Under the pieces are notes generated by a model. It searched no databases. It was not told the origin of the DNA and saw nothing but the letters and a program-made list of their open reading frames with translations. Position numbers and translations under genes: made by a program. 27,889 nucleotides of DNA from a virus, in IMG/VR virus record IMGVR_UViG_3300007735_000568, positions 1-27,889 of that record. One strand, written 5' to 3'. Shown here piece by piece: positions 15,629 through 23,808 of the stretch (positions are counted from its first letter, which is position 1; each line of letters begins with the position of its first letter).

Positions 15629-18493
15629 ATGGCATACGAAGATGAAATTGCAGAAGAACCTAGATGGTGGGAAGTACAAAATATTCCTGTTGCATTGATT
15701 CGTGAGTTGAGACGTAGAAAAAACTCAAATAACGTTGGTTTCAACTATCCAAGTTCAGGAGATCCAAGTGGTGTAGTTTATGACTTTTTCAATAAACACG
15801 GTCAGTACAAAGGTCCAATGACTCCGTGGATACGTGTGTTTTCAAATGGAACTGGTATAGCCGGAAACGGATTGGTGCCACGTAGCACAATATTGAATAA
15901 GAATGGTAAAGAAAAAGAATACGATGGTTTTTTATTTATTCCTGGAAACGGTTTTTATGAATCGTATGGATTCAAACAAGAAGGTAATATCTTAAAACAA
16001 GACAAGGCTATCATTGGATATGAAGCCAATGGAGAAGCGCATTATATAGATCTTAAATACAGATCTCAATTTTCTTATAAGTGGCCAAGTACTTTTAACA
16101 AAAATGGTAATATTGTAGAGAGTGTACAGAAATCTGAAGTATCTTCTGTATTACCCCCTCCTAATTTGGATAGCATAGAAATAAAAACTAGCAAAGATAT
16201 GTTATCTTTTGCTACGATAAAATTCAAATGTTATGGATTGGCTCAATTAGAATATTTAGCGCCATTCTTTTTAACACCCAGAATAAATGTATTCGTTGAA
16301 ATTGGGTGGAATTTATTTAATATTAATTCATTAATTGAATTGAGTAATGCTAATGAATGTTGGTCTATAATACAAAGTCCTCAAAAAGTGATGGACAAGT
16401 GGTATCAGTCATATGGCAATTATGGATGTATAACGGGTATTATCACAAAATATAACTTTGCTACTCAAGACGGTACGATATATGATTGTAGTGTTGAATT
16501 AACTTCTCGTCAGGCATTGTTTGCTGGTATGCCAGCTGAAAACAACGTAAGTACCGCCGTAGAAACAAAAACAGATGCAAATGGAAAAAAGATTCCAACG
16601 GAAACAAAAGAGTATACTGGCCTAAAGACTTTCTTAAAAACAGCATTGCCTAAGTTAAAACAAGTTGTTATAGATAGAAAGAACTTTATGGAGTATATCG
16701 CAACAAACGGTATATCCAATTCAGAAGATTATGATAATTCAATAACTCAAGAATTTTTAAAACAACAAACATTTTACGATGGTAAAGTTGAAAATAGAAT
16801 TTTTATAGGCAGAACTGATGCGCCTAATGTGTACAAAAAACCGTCTATTCCAGTTGGTGATGAAGGTATATCGTACAAGTCTGTTCAAATTGGTGGGGTA
16901 AATTATAAAGCCATATCATATAAAGATGATAGATGTGATTTTGACACTAAAGGTGATGATGAAGTTTGGATGCAATTGGACTTTCTTTTTGAGGTGGCTA
17001 ACAAATTTTGTTCGGTTGTTTCAAATAAAACTTTTACTATAAATGTTGATAAGATTATTAACGCACATCCTAATTTAATAAGTTGTGATCCACACGTATT
17101 AATTCCAAATGGTATTGCTCCTAAATTTAACATTGGTAAGAAGTTACCAGACGAAAGTTATTTAAATACTATAAAAAATAATAAACTTGATCCAACTGCA
17201 CAAAGTAGAGTAGAAACAGAAATAAAATCAGGTGGTTATTTGAAAAATGGAGATCCAAATCAAAATAACTTTTTAAAATCTAAATACGATGTAGAAATTA
17301 CCGATGTAAATGATGAACTATATAGAGCTGCTAAAAAGGTAGAAACTGTGTTCAAAACAGCTGGTGCTTATAGAGATAATTTAGACACGGTTATAAATAG
17401 ATTGTATTATGATATTGGTGGATTGAGCGAAGACAGTCCATCTGACAATATATCATTTCCATTTATTTATGATAAAAACGTTGAAGTGAGTGGTCAAGAA
17501 TTGGTATTAACCGATCCACAAAAACAAAGATCTTCTACTATCAAGAGAACATATAAGAAATTTAGATATGGCAATTTAAAAAATATCTATATAAGCAAGA
17601 CTAAAGTGCTTGAAATTGTAGAAAATAAAGAAGTTCAAACTTGGCAACAATTTGCAAATGCTGTGTTAAACATTATCAATGAAGCTTCAAATGGATTTTG
17701 GAAGTTTCAAATATCACAGGATGATTTGGGTGGGTTATCAATATTAGACAACAATTATATTGATTTGGGTGATAAGGCTCCAAGTTTGAAACAGGTGTAT
17801 GTATTTGACGCGGGTGGAACTGATTCGTGTATAAAGAATATTAGTTTTGATACGTCTTTAACAAGTGAGCAAGCTACATTAACACTATTTCAAGCTGGTA
17901 TAAATAAACCAGATAATTCTGATACATCTATGAGTGCAAAGAATTCAAGTGTACCAGCAACTAGTTTCATAGATAGATTAGACGCTTTCAATAAAGAAGA
18001 AACTGGTACAGGTGAAAGCAACACTGTACCTTCACAAGATGAAATTACAGTGGATCAAAATCCATTAATTTCTACAATACAAACTCACGGCGCTATAGAT
18101 AAAGTATTAACTATTACCAGTGCTTATATAGCTACAGGTGAAAATGCAAATGATGCTTCAAAGAACTATAAACAATTAAACTTATCTACTGATTTGAAGG
18201 ATAAGTTAGGGCAAATTATAGATGATCAAGATATAGAAAACAACTTGTCATTGTATAGTGGTATATCGCCAAACTTTTCATTGACTGTAACGTTTGATGG
18301 TATATTTGGATTTAGAATGTTTCAACACTTTGGTATTTCTAATTTTCCAAAACCATATATTCCTGAAAACGTTATATTTATGATTACCGATGTTACACAT
18401 TACGTAACTGCTGGAAATGGTAAATGGGAAACTGTTGTTGGTTGTTTAGCTAGATGTGTAGCAGATCAAAATATTGAATTGGTGCCTGTATGA
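15629..18493 (+). CDS. Large baseplate hub-like structural protein
   Basis: 954 residues starting with MAYEDEIAEEPRWWEVQNIP. Residues ~172-235 contain LDSIEIKTSKDMLSFATIKF, LAQLEYLAPFFL and PRINVFVEIGWNLF, a pattern shared by large phage baseplate/hub proteins of the (R)PG..V.IEWGW type. The end (~880-954) reads NVIFMITDVTHYVTAGNGKW, also typical of hub proteins such as gp27/gpD relatives. It lies 5 nt after the gp53-like gene and overlaps the following gene by ATGA, so the three genes should be co-translated. Central hub or wedge component is the best guess. No lysozyme domain was seen. Confidence 0.6.
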   Translation: MAYEDEIAEEPRWWEVQNIPVALIRELRRRKNSNNVGFNYPSSGDPSGVVYDFFNKHGQYKGPMTPWIRVFSNGTGIAGNGLVPRSTILNKNGKEKEYDGFLFIPGNGFYESYGFKQEGNILKQDKAIIGYEANGEAHYIDLKYRSQFSYKWPSTFNKNGNIVESVQKSEVSSVLPPPNLDSIEIKTSKDMLSFATIKFKCYGLAQLEYLAPFFLTPRINVFVEIGWNLFNINSLIELSNANECWSIIQSPQKVMDKWYQSYGNYGCITGIITKYNFATQDGTIYDCSVELTSRQALFAGMPAENNVSTAVETKTDANGKKIPTETKEYTGLKTFLKTALPKLKQVVIDRKNFMEYIATNGISNSEDYDNSITQEFLKQQTFYDGKVENRIFIGRTDAPNVYKKPSIPVGDEGISYKSVQIGGVNYKAISYKDDRCDFDTKGDDEVWMQLDFLFEVANKFCSVVSNKTFTINVDKIINAHPNLISCDPHVLIPNGIAPKFNIGKKLPDESYLNTIKNNKLDPTAQSRVETEIKSGGYLKNGDPNQNNFLKSKYDVEITDVNDELYRAAKKVETVFKTAGAYRDNLDTVINRLYYDIGGLSEDSPSDNISFPFIYDKNVEVSGQELVLTDPQKQRSSTIKRTYKKFRYGNLKNIYISKTKVLEIVENKEVQTWQQFANAVLNIINEASNGFWKFQISQDDLGGLSILDNNYIDLGDKAPSLKQVYVFDAGGTDSCIKNISFDTSLTSEQATLTLFQAGINKPDNSDTSMSAKNSSVPATSFIDRLDAFNKEETGTGESNTVPSQDEITVDQNPLISTIQTHGAIDKVLTITSAYIATGENANDASKNYKQLNLSTDLKDKLGQIIDDQDIENNLSLYSGISPNFSLTVTFDGIFGFRMFQHFGISNFPKPYIPENVIFMITDVTHYVTAGNGKWETVVGCLARCVADQNIELVPV

Positions 18494-18882
18494 CAATAAA
18501 AGACACAGATATTATAACCAAGACAAAATTAAATTTGGGTAATTTCAATATTAACCTACCAAATACATTTTTGCCAAATCCGACTGATAAAGACTACAAA
18601 GTTGGATATATAGAAAGATATGTGGTTTCTAAAATAAATTACAATGAGATAACTGAAGTTTCATCTGATGTGTATAGTAAAATGGACAGTAACTTTTTTA
18701 AAAAGGCAAAATTCAAATGGAAGATTACAGGCGTATTAAATAGTAAATACGATGGCAAGATGTTATTACAACAGGGAGTAATAGAATTTAATAAAAAACA
18801 AGTGGAACAGATAAACACCATAATCAGAGGTGTTAATGATATTTTTTCAAATCTTACTCAATTTTACAAACAAACAAATTGA
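18490..18882 (+). CDS. Small conserved tail-module protein of unknown function
   Basis: 130 residues, ATGA overlap with the upstream gene. The pattern PTDKDYKVGYIERYVVSKIN followed by FKWKITG and a C-terminal helical part (VEQINTIIRGVNDIFSNLTQ) recalls a small uncharacterised protein that accompanies baseplate genes in other T4-like phages. Soluble, no signal peptide or membrane segment. Its stop codon lies inside the -35 hexamer of the next promoter. A baseplate or assembly role is inferred only from position. Confidence 0.6.
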   Translation: MTIKDTDIITKTKLNLGNFNINLPNTFLPNPTDKDYKVGYIERYVVSKINYNEITEVSSDVYSKMDSNFFKKAKFKWKITGVLNSKYDGKMLLQQGVIEFNKKQVEQINTIIRGVNDIFSNLTQFYKQTN

Positions 18883-18906
18883 CTTTTGATATCGTTGATG
18901 TAAAAT
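18879..18906 (+). promoter_or_regulatory. Candidate sigma70-type promoter for the DNA polymerase gene
   Basis: TTGACT (18879-18884), a 16-nt spacer and TAAAAT (18901-18906). The first ten bases, TTGACTTTTG, are identical to the promoter at 4153. The -10 ends 6 nt before the GTG start at 18913, so the mRNA may be leaderless. Confidence 0.55.
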
Positions 18907-18912
18907 TAAGTT

Positions 18913-20211
18913 GTGGAGTATTCATCTAAAATTTATTTAAAATTAGTTACAAAACACAATAATTATCATAATGCTTGTAATGATATTATTGCTGCTTTCA
19001 TTTATAATTTTAAAGATGGTACCAAACAGTATTTAAACTTTGCGCATACAGATTTACCTATAGATTGCAGCTTTGAAAAGTTTAAATCTGATATTGAGTC
19101 ACAAAATGTAAGTGTATATGTCAACAATAAGAAGACATACAAGTACTGGTTAAATTGTAATTTGATAGATGTTAATTTGTTTGGTTTCATTGATAACAAT
19201 GAAATACTAGATGAAGTGGAGTGTTTGACTGAGAACTTCCTAAAATATAGTTATCGTAATATCAATAACTTCAATATGATATTGCCTTATGTTATACACC
19301 AGCGAATATTTGACGTTGAAATAAAGCAAATTGAGTCTTTGGGTGACAAAGACACAGACAATTATTGTTTCAAGTTTTTCAATAATGTTATATCCGATAC
19401 TTTGTTTGAGGTGGAGAAAAATGGATTGAAAGTTGATACGGATGTATTTTCAAAATACTTTAAAAGCAAAACGTACAACAAATTCATATACACAAATTAT
19501 AACATTTATAATCCAACGGGTAGACCAAGCAATGCATATGATAATATCAATTATGTAGCGCTTAAAAAAGATGATGGATCTAGAGCTAGTTTTGTGTCTA
19601 GATATGGAGAATCTGGTCACTTAATGATGGTGGATTTCACTGGGTTTCATCCTTATATTGTGGCTAATTTGATTGATTATAAAGTTCCTGAAAAGGAGAC
19701 CATATATGAACATTTAGCGAAACACTATTTTGATATTGAAACCGTAACATCAGATGATATAGCTAAATCGAAGAAACTGACGATGGTTAATCTATATGGA
19801 CAAATTTCACAACAGTATTGTGATATTCCATATTTTGCGAAGGTAAATGAATTAAAGGACAAGTACTGGCAAAAATTTGAAAAGAACGGATACATAACAA
19901 CTCCTATCTATAAACGTAAGATTACAAATAAACACATTGTTGACCCCAACAAAAACAAATTGTTTTCTTATATTATTCAAGCTGCTGAAACTGAATATGG
20001 CATTGATAGTCTAAGCAAGTGCATTAAGTTTGTTAGTGATAAAAAAATCGTGCCTATACTATATGTGTATGACTCAATTGTATTTGATGTACACAATGAT
20101 ACGAATAAACAAGAACTAATTGATTTGGTTGATATTATCAAAAACAAACGATTTAAGGTAAAAACCTATACTGGAAATAATTACAATGATTTGAAATTAG
20201 TCCAATTGTAA
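18913..20211 (+). CDS. Divergent family A DNA polymerase, compact, no intact exonuclease domain
   Basis: 432 residues from GTG 18913; the next in-frame ATG is far inside, so GTG is the best start. Motifs of the family A palm and fingers are visible: NPTGRPSNAYDNINYV (the T-G-R-x-S region), motif A MMVDFTGFHPYIVANL (D241), motif B KSKKLTMVNLYG (K285-G296) and motif C LYVYDSIVFD (D387). Unlike the usual DYSQIELR and HDE, motif A has D-F-T-G-F-H and motif C has Y-D-S, so the two metal-binding Asp are kept but flanking residues differ. The first ~150 residues (YNFKDGTKQYLNFAHTD...) may be a decayed 3'-5' exonuclease, as no DxE pair stands out. T4 itself uses a family B polymerase. This may be the replicase or a repair enzyme. 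Confidence 0.75.
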   Translation: MEYSSKIYLKLVTKHNNYHNACNDIIAAFIYNFKDGTKQYLNFAHTDLPIDCSFEKFKSDIESQNVSVYVNNKKTYKYWLNCNLIDVNLFGFIDNNEILDEVECLTENFLKYSYRNINNFNMILPYVIHQRIFDVEIKQIESLGDKDTDNYCFKFFNNVISDTLFEVEKNGLKVDTDVFSKYFKSKTYNKFIYTNYNIYNPTGRPSNAYDNINYVALKKDDGSRASFVSRYGESGHLMMVDFTGFHPYIVANLIDYKVPEKETIYEHLAKHYFDIETVTSDDIAKSKKLTMVNLYGQISQQYCDIPYFAKVNELKDKYWQKFEKNGYITTPIYKRKITNKHIVDPNKNKLFSYIIQAAETEYGIDSLSKCIKFVSDKKIVPILYVYDSIVFDVHNDTNKQELIDLVDIIKNKRFKVKTYTGNNYNDLKLVQL

Positions 20212-20214
20212 ATA

Positions 20215-20233
20215 TATTTATATGTATATTTAT
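20215..20233 (+). promoter_or_regulatory. Tandem TATTTAT boxes upstream of 20239 gene
   Basis: Two copies, 20215-20221 and 20227-20233, start 12 nt apart. The second ends 5 nt before the ATG at 20239. Confidence 0.45.
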
Positions 20234-20238
20234 AACAG

Positions 20239-22398
20239 ATGAACTTTAAATCATTAGTAAACGAAATTGGTTGTGATAGTCGTATTAAAAACGGAGCATT
20301 GGATCTTAAAAATGAAGATCACGTTTTTGTATTGCAAGAGTACTTGGAGAAGGCTGGTTACGATATTAATGAAATCGTAGAAAAGACTGCGAAATTATTT
20401 GAAGCTGGTAGATTTCCTGATAGACAAGCATACAACAAAGATGGTATACTTGTAACATTTCCAAACAAACAATATAGAGATAGAGCTGTAAACAAAGGTA
20501 CTCACTTTGCAGAAAATCCTAAGAAGACTCAAGCTAATATTTTTAAAGCAGATGCTGAACAAGGAGCTGATCAAAAAGACGATTCTTCAAAACCAAAAGA
20601 CGAACCAGCTACATTGGATCAAACACTAGAAAAAGATATTGTTAGTGACAAAGATACCGATGATAGAACTCCCAAAGAAAAACAAATTGACGCTGGTGGT
20701 GTAGAAGCAATACTAATTGGACAAACTCCATTAGTAAACTATAGTGTAGACGAGGCTAAGAAATTTGGATTTTATAAAAAAGGATTTAATTGGTATGATA
20801 GTGAGGGTAGTTTAATTGGCGAACAGATATACGATGAATTGTTAAAAACAGCCGTAATTAAAAAATCATTAAAAGAAGCCAAGATGGTAAAATATAACGA
20901 TGATTTTTTTAAAATTGCAAAGGATAATTTGTTTTATGAACCTATTGCTGGAATGGATGACGCTGGTAAAACAATACCACCTGAACTTTATTTTCAAAAA
21001 ATATTTGAAACTACAGATTTCAACACATTTAAATTTCCAAGAGGTAGAGATGTACAATTTACATACGTCGATTTTGATAAATATCTATCTACCAATAATG
21101 TAAATTTAGTACCAGCTTCTGATTATGTAAAAATCAGAAGTTTATCCGACGAACGTTTAATTCAGTATAAAAAGAAAGATATACAAACAATTGCTGTATT
21201 ATCTACATTGTACAAAAAATATAAAAACAAGTTTATAGCTAGATCCAATAGTGATATGGACAAGTCTTGTCCTGCTAGAGAAATGGAAAACTACATAGGC
21301 GAGGAGTTTAATAGTTCAGGTGGATCAAAAAATGTAGTTGCTAAAAAAATAGCAGACAAGTTGAAAAGTGGAAAATATAAAGAAATTAGTGCACCTGTTA
21401 CCTCTATAGATGTATTGGGTAATACAGGGTGTAAATTGTCAGAAGAATTTGCGGGAATATCAAAAGTATCAAAAACAGATTTGGTAATTAACGGCACCAT
21501 TAAATGTAGTGCAAAAAAAGCTGGTGGGTCACAAATAGCATCTTCACAACATAAAGAGTTAACCACGGTAATTTCTGCGGTATTAAAGGATTTTCCAGAC
21601 ATTAAAAACAAGATAGTTACAAACATCACTCAGACTCTTGCTCATTTGATGGAAAAGTCTTTTTATTACCAGAATGCTGATGTTATCAACAAAAATTTAA
21701 CAATTTTATCAACAGCTACAGACTCAAAGAAAACAAAGGAAGCTGTAAATAACTTGACATCTCTTATAAAAAGTCCAGATGCTGTTAACGATATTAAGAT
21801 AGATGAAAAAGAAATGCATCAAATGTTGAGTGAATTGAATAAAATTTTTACCGAAGACAAGTATAAAAAAGCTTTATTAAGAGAATTCTCCACAGGTGAA
21901 AAGAGATTTATGGCTGGCGAAAAGTGTGTAGCTGATCATATTATGACTTGGGATTGTCAAGGTGATTGCTTGATTTATACAGTAGATGAATTCATCGACG
22001 ATAATTATAACAAAATTAAATTCGGTGTGCGTGACAGAGGAAATGAACGTGGCGGATCGCTACGAATTGGAATCTTAAAAGAACAATTCGATGAAACAGA
22101 TTATCTTTTGTTAGAGAATCAAGTAATAGAAGAAAGTTTGATGTCATTTATTAATACTTTAGGATCTGAATTTAAAAGTGTAGTGCAAAATAGTTTAGAA
22201 TTTGTAAAAAATTTATCTGCTACTGCCAAAAGTGCGCTAAATTCATTTTATGCTAAAGTCAAAGAATTTTTCAAACGCATGGTTCTAAAAATATCGATTG
22301 CAGTCAAACAAATTATAGATAAAGGGTTTGAACATTTTGCTAATTATTTTGATATGGAACCCGAAATTAGCGGTAAATTTGAATTTGAAATACCATGA
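20239..22398 (+). CDS. Large protein with possible PD-(D/E)XK-like core, probably virion-associated
   Basis: 719 residues. Residues ~110-150 are a charged Asp/Lys-rich linker. Around residues 408-450 the segment KVSKTDLVINGTIKCSAKKA, then GGSQIASSQHKELTTVISA, resembles a block found in several large-phage proteins (KTD...ISLKK.GGSQL...E). The D-x(n)-(S/E)-x-K spacing there is like that of PD-(D/E)XK nucleases, although the middle acidic residue is Ser. Later, LLREFSTGEKRFMAGEKCVA is also typical of that family. The C-terminal ~110 residues are amphipathic helices (FKSVVQNSLEFVKNLSATAK). No function is established; packaged nuclease or head/neck protein are possibilities. It is preceded by two late-type boxes and overlaps the next gene by ATGA. 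Confidence 0.5.
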   Translation: MNFKSLVNEIGCDSRIKNGALDLKNEDHVFVLQEYLEKAGYDINEIVEKTAKLFEAGRFPDRQAYNKDGILVTFPNKQYRDRAVNKGTHFAENPKKTQANIFKADAEQGADQKDDSSKPKDEPATLDQTLEKDIVSDKDTDDRTPKEKQIDAGGVEAILIGQTPLVNYSVDEAKKFGFYKKGFNWYDSEGSLIGEQIYDELLKTAVIKKSLKEAKMVKYNDDFFKIAKDNLFYEPIAGMDDAGKTIPPELYFQKIFETTDFNTFKFPRGRDVQFTYVDFDKYLSTNNVNLVPASDYVKIRSLSDERLIQYKKKDIQTIAVLSTLYKKYKNKFIARSNSDMDKSCPAREMENYIGEEFNSSGGSKNVVAKKIADKLKSGKYKEISAPVTSIDVLGNTGCKLSEEFAGISKVSKTDLVINGTIKCSAKKAGGSQIASSQHKELTTVISAVLKDFPDIKNKIVTNITQTLAHLMEKSFYYQNADVINKNLTILSTATDSKKTKEAVNNLTSLIKSPDAVNDIKIDEKEMHQMLSELNKIFTEDKYKKALLREFSTGEKRFMAGEKCVADHIMTWDCQGDCLIYTVDEFIDDNYNKIKFGVRDRGNERGGSLRIGILKEQFDETDYLLLENQVIEESLMSFINTLGSEFKSVVQNSLEFVKNLSATAKSALNSFYAKVKEFFKRMVLKISIAVKQIIDKGFEHFANYFDMEPEISGKFEFEIP

Positions 22399-22787
22399 TA
22401 CAAAAACAACTACTTTGCACATTTGCAAATAGCTTAAATTATATAGACGTATTAAAAGAAATACCAAATCAATATACTCTTATAGATAATAAGATATTTG
22501 TTTTTGCTAATGAAACTAATTTACGAGAACTATATCTTACCTTTAATGTAGAAAAGAATGACCGCAATAACCGATTCAAAGGCACTATCAGCATACATCG
22601 TAAGAAGCAAACAAATACACTATATACGCTCAACGCAATGAATAAGTTGATTGCTGACGAAAACAATGGTGTATTTGATAAGAGCTTTCAATTAAATTGG
22701 GATTTATATAAAAATAGCATCATTTTAACCAATGAAGTTGGGGTTAAAATAGTTCCATTAAAATTGTTTTCTATCTCCGAAATTTGA
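22395..22787 (+). CDS. Small conserved phage protein of unknown function
   Basis: 130 residues starting MIQKQLLCTFANSLNYIDVL. The segment HRKKQTNTLYTLNAMNKLIA followed by GVFDKSFQLNWDLYKNSIIL is a pattern I associate with small uncharacterised proteins near replication genes in T4-like phages. There are no Cys pairs, membrane segments or catalytic signatures. The start overlaps the stop of the upstream gene (ATGA), so translation is probably coupled. It is the last gene before the gp32 promoter region. Confidence 0.6.
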   Translation: MIQKQLLCTFANSLNYIDVLKEIPNQYTLIDNKIFVFANETNLRELYLTFNVEKNDRNNRFKGTISIHRKKQTNTLYTLNAMNKLIADENNGVFDKSFQLNWDLYKNSIILTNEVGVKIVPLKLFSISEI

Positions 22788-22796
22788 TATATATTT

Positions 22797-22830
22797 TTGA
22801 CTTGATTTTGGTCTGCACCTAGTGTAGACT
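22797..22830 (+). promoter_or_regulatory. Candidate promoter upstream of gp32 gene
   Basis: TTGACT (22797-22802) with TAGTGT 17 nt later, or overlapping TTGATT (22802-22807) with TAGACT (22825-22830) 17 nt later. The -10 match is imperfect and overlaps a strong inverted repeat (22811-22829), which could act as an operator. Confidence 0.4.
22811..22829 (+). promoter_or_regulatory. Inverted repeat overlapping the gp32 promoter
   Basis: GTCTGCAC, a CTA loop and GTGTAGAC pair along all 8 bases with one G-U pair. It may be an RNA hairpin in read-through transcripts or a DNA operator at the -10 element. Confidence 0.5.
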
Positions 22831-22852
22831 TAGTTTCAAGTTGGTTATACAA

Positions 22853-22912
22853 TCTGGTTTGAGTGAACCAGACGAATTAATTAACTAATTAAACATTAAA
22901 CATTAAATAATT
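22853..22912 (+). promoter_or_regulatory. Candidate gp32 translational autoregulation site
   Basis: A 7-bp perfect hairpin (TCTGGTT 22853-22859, loop TGAGTG, AACCAGA 22866-22872) is followed by 40 nt made almost only of A and T, with repeated TTAA/ATTAAAC units, ending at the ATG. T4 gene 32 mRNA has a folded nucleation site followed by an unstructured UUAAA-rich stretch to which gp32 binds. The resemblance is in layout, not sequence; no clear pseudoknot partner for the loop was found. Confidence 0.5.
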
Positions 22913-23749
22913 ATGGCATTAGATCTAAGTAAGTTGAAGAGCCGTTTGAGCTCTCTCTCAAACACAAATCAAAAATCTAACTTGATTTGGAAACCAAAGC
23001 CTGGAAAACAGGTAGTTCGTATTGTTCCGTACAAGTATGTACCTGAGAACCCATTCATCGAACTAAAGTTTCATTACAACATCAACAACAAGACATATCT
23101 ATCTCCTGATAGTTTTGGTCGTCCAGATCCAATCGTTGAATTTGCTAACCGTCTGAAGAAGACTGGATCAAAGGAAGATTGGCAGATGGGTCGTAAGATG
23201 GAACCAAAGATGCGTACTTTCGTACCAGTTATCGTTCGTGGTGAAGAAGGTGAAGGAGTTAAGTTCTGGGGTTTTGGTAAGCAAGTTTATCAAGAACTTC
23301 TATCAATCATCAGTGATCCTGACTTCGGTGATATTACTGATCTAACTAATGGTCGTGATATTGTTGTAGAATTCAAGACGGCTGAAGGTGGAGCTAGTTT
23401 CCCAGAAACCAGTATCCGAGTCAAACCAAACGTAAGTGTTGCAGTAGATCCTAAAAACGGTCAATTGCTTGACGCATTGAAGGCTCAAGTTAATATTTTG
23501 GATCTATTTGAGGAACTATCCTATAACGATCTAAAAGATGTTATGGATAAGTGGTTGAATCCAGAAGCATCTGCCACTGAGATTGCGGCTGAACCAACTA
23601 CAAGTGTGGATGATGACGAAGCTCCATTTACAGTTCCATCTACTCCAGCAGCAACAGCTCCTGCCAAACCAGTACAGTCACCAAGTACTGCTAAGGCTAA
23701 GGGTAAAGATAGTGTAGAACAAGCATTTGATGACTTGTTTAACTCCTAA
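22913..23749 (+). CDS. 32: Single-stranded DNA-binding protein, T4 gp32-like
   Basis: 278 residues. The N-terminus MALDLSKLKSRLSSLSN with basic residues suits the cooperativity domain. The core SNLIWKPKPGKQVVRIVPYK, then FIELKFHYNINNKTYLSPDS, matches the gp32 OB-fold start. The tail (~210-278) is Ala/Pro/Asp-rich and ends DSVEQAFDDLFNS, as in gp32 acidic tails that recruit replication partners. The protein has no cysteine at all, so the zinc finger of T4 gp32 (His plus three Cys) is missing. Codon use is more GC-ended than in most neighbours, which fits high expression. A leader with candidate autoregulatory structure and a strong terminator make it a single-gene unit. Confidence 0.9.
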   Translation: MALDLSKLKSRLSSLSNTNQKSNLIWKPKPGKQVVRIVPYKYVPENPFIELKFHYNINNKTYLSPDSFGRPDPIVEFANRLKKTGSKEDWQMGRKMEPKMRTFVPVIVRGEEGEGVKFWGFGKQVYQELLSIISDPDFGDITDLTNGRDIVVEFKTAEGGASFPETSIRVKPNVSVAVDPKNGQLLDALKAQVNILDLFEELSYNDLKDVMDKWLNPEASATEIAAEPTTSVDDDEAPFTVPSTPAATAPAKPVQSPSTAKAKGKDSVEQAFDDLFNS

Positions 23750-23760
23750 AAAATAAAAAT

Positions 23761-23795
23761 AAGCCGGTGGAGTTTTTATACCCCACCGGCTTTCT
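23761..23795 (+). terminator. Rho-independent terminator after gp32
   Basis: AAGCCGGTGG (23761-23770) and CCACCGGCTT (23783-23792) form a perfect 10-bp stem with a 12-nt loop, running into TTTC. It separates gp32 from uvsX. In-frame GTG codons inside it are not the uvsX start. Confidence 0.9.
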
Positions 23796-23808
23796 AGTTA
23801 TATACGTT

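Noticed and set aside
23767-23808. GTG 23767 as start of uvsX
   Set aside because: It lies inside the gp32 terminator; ATG 23809 gives the expected N-terminus and length.
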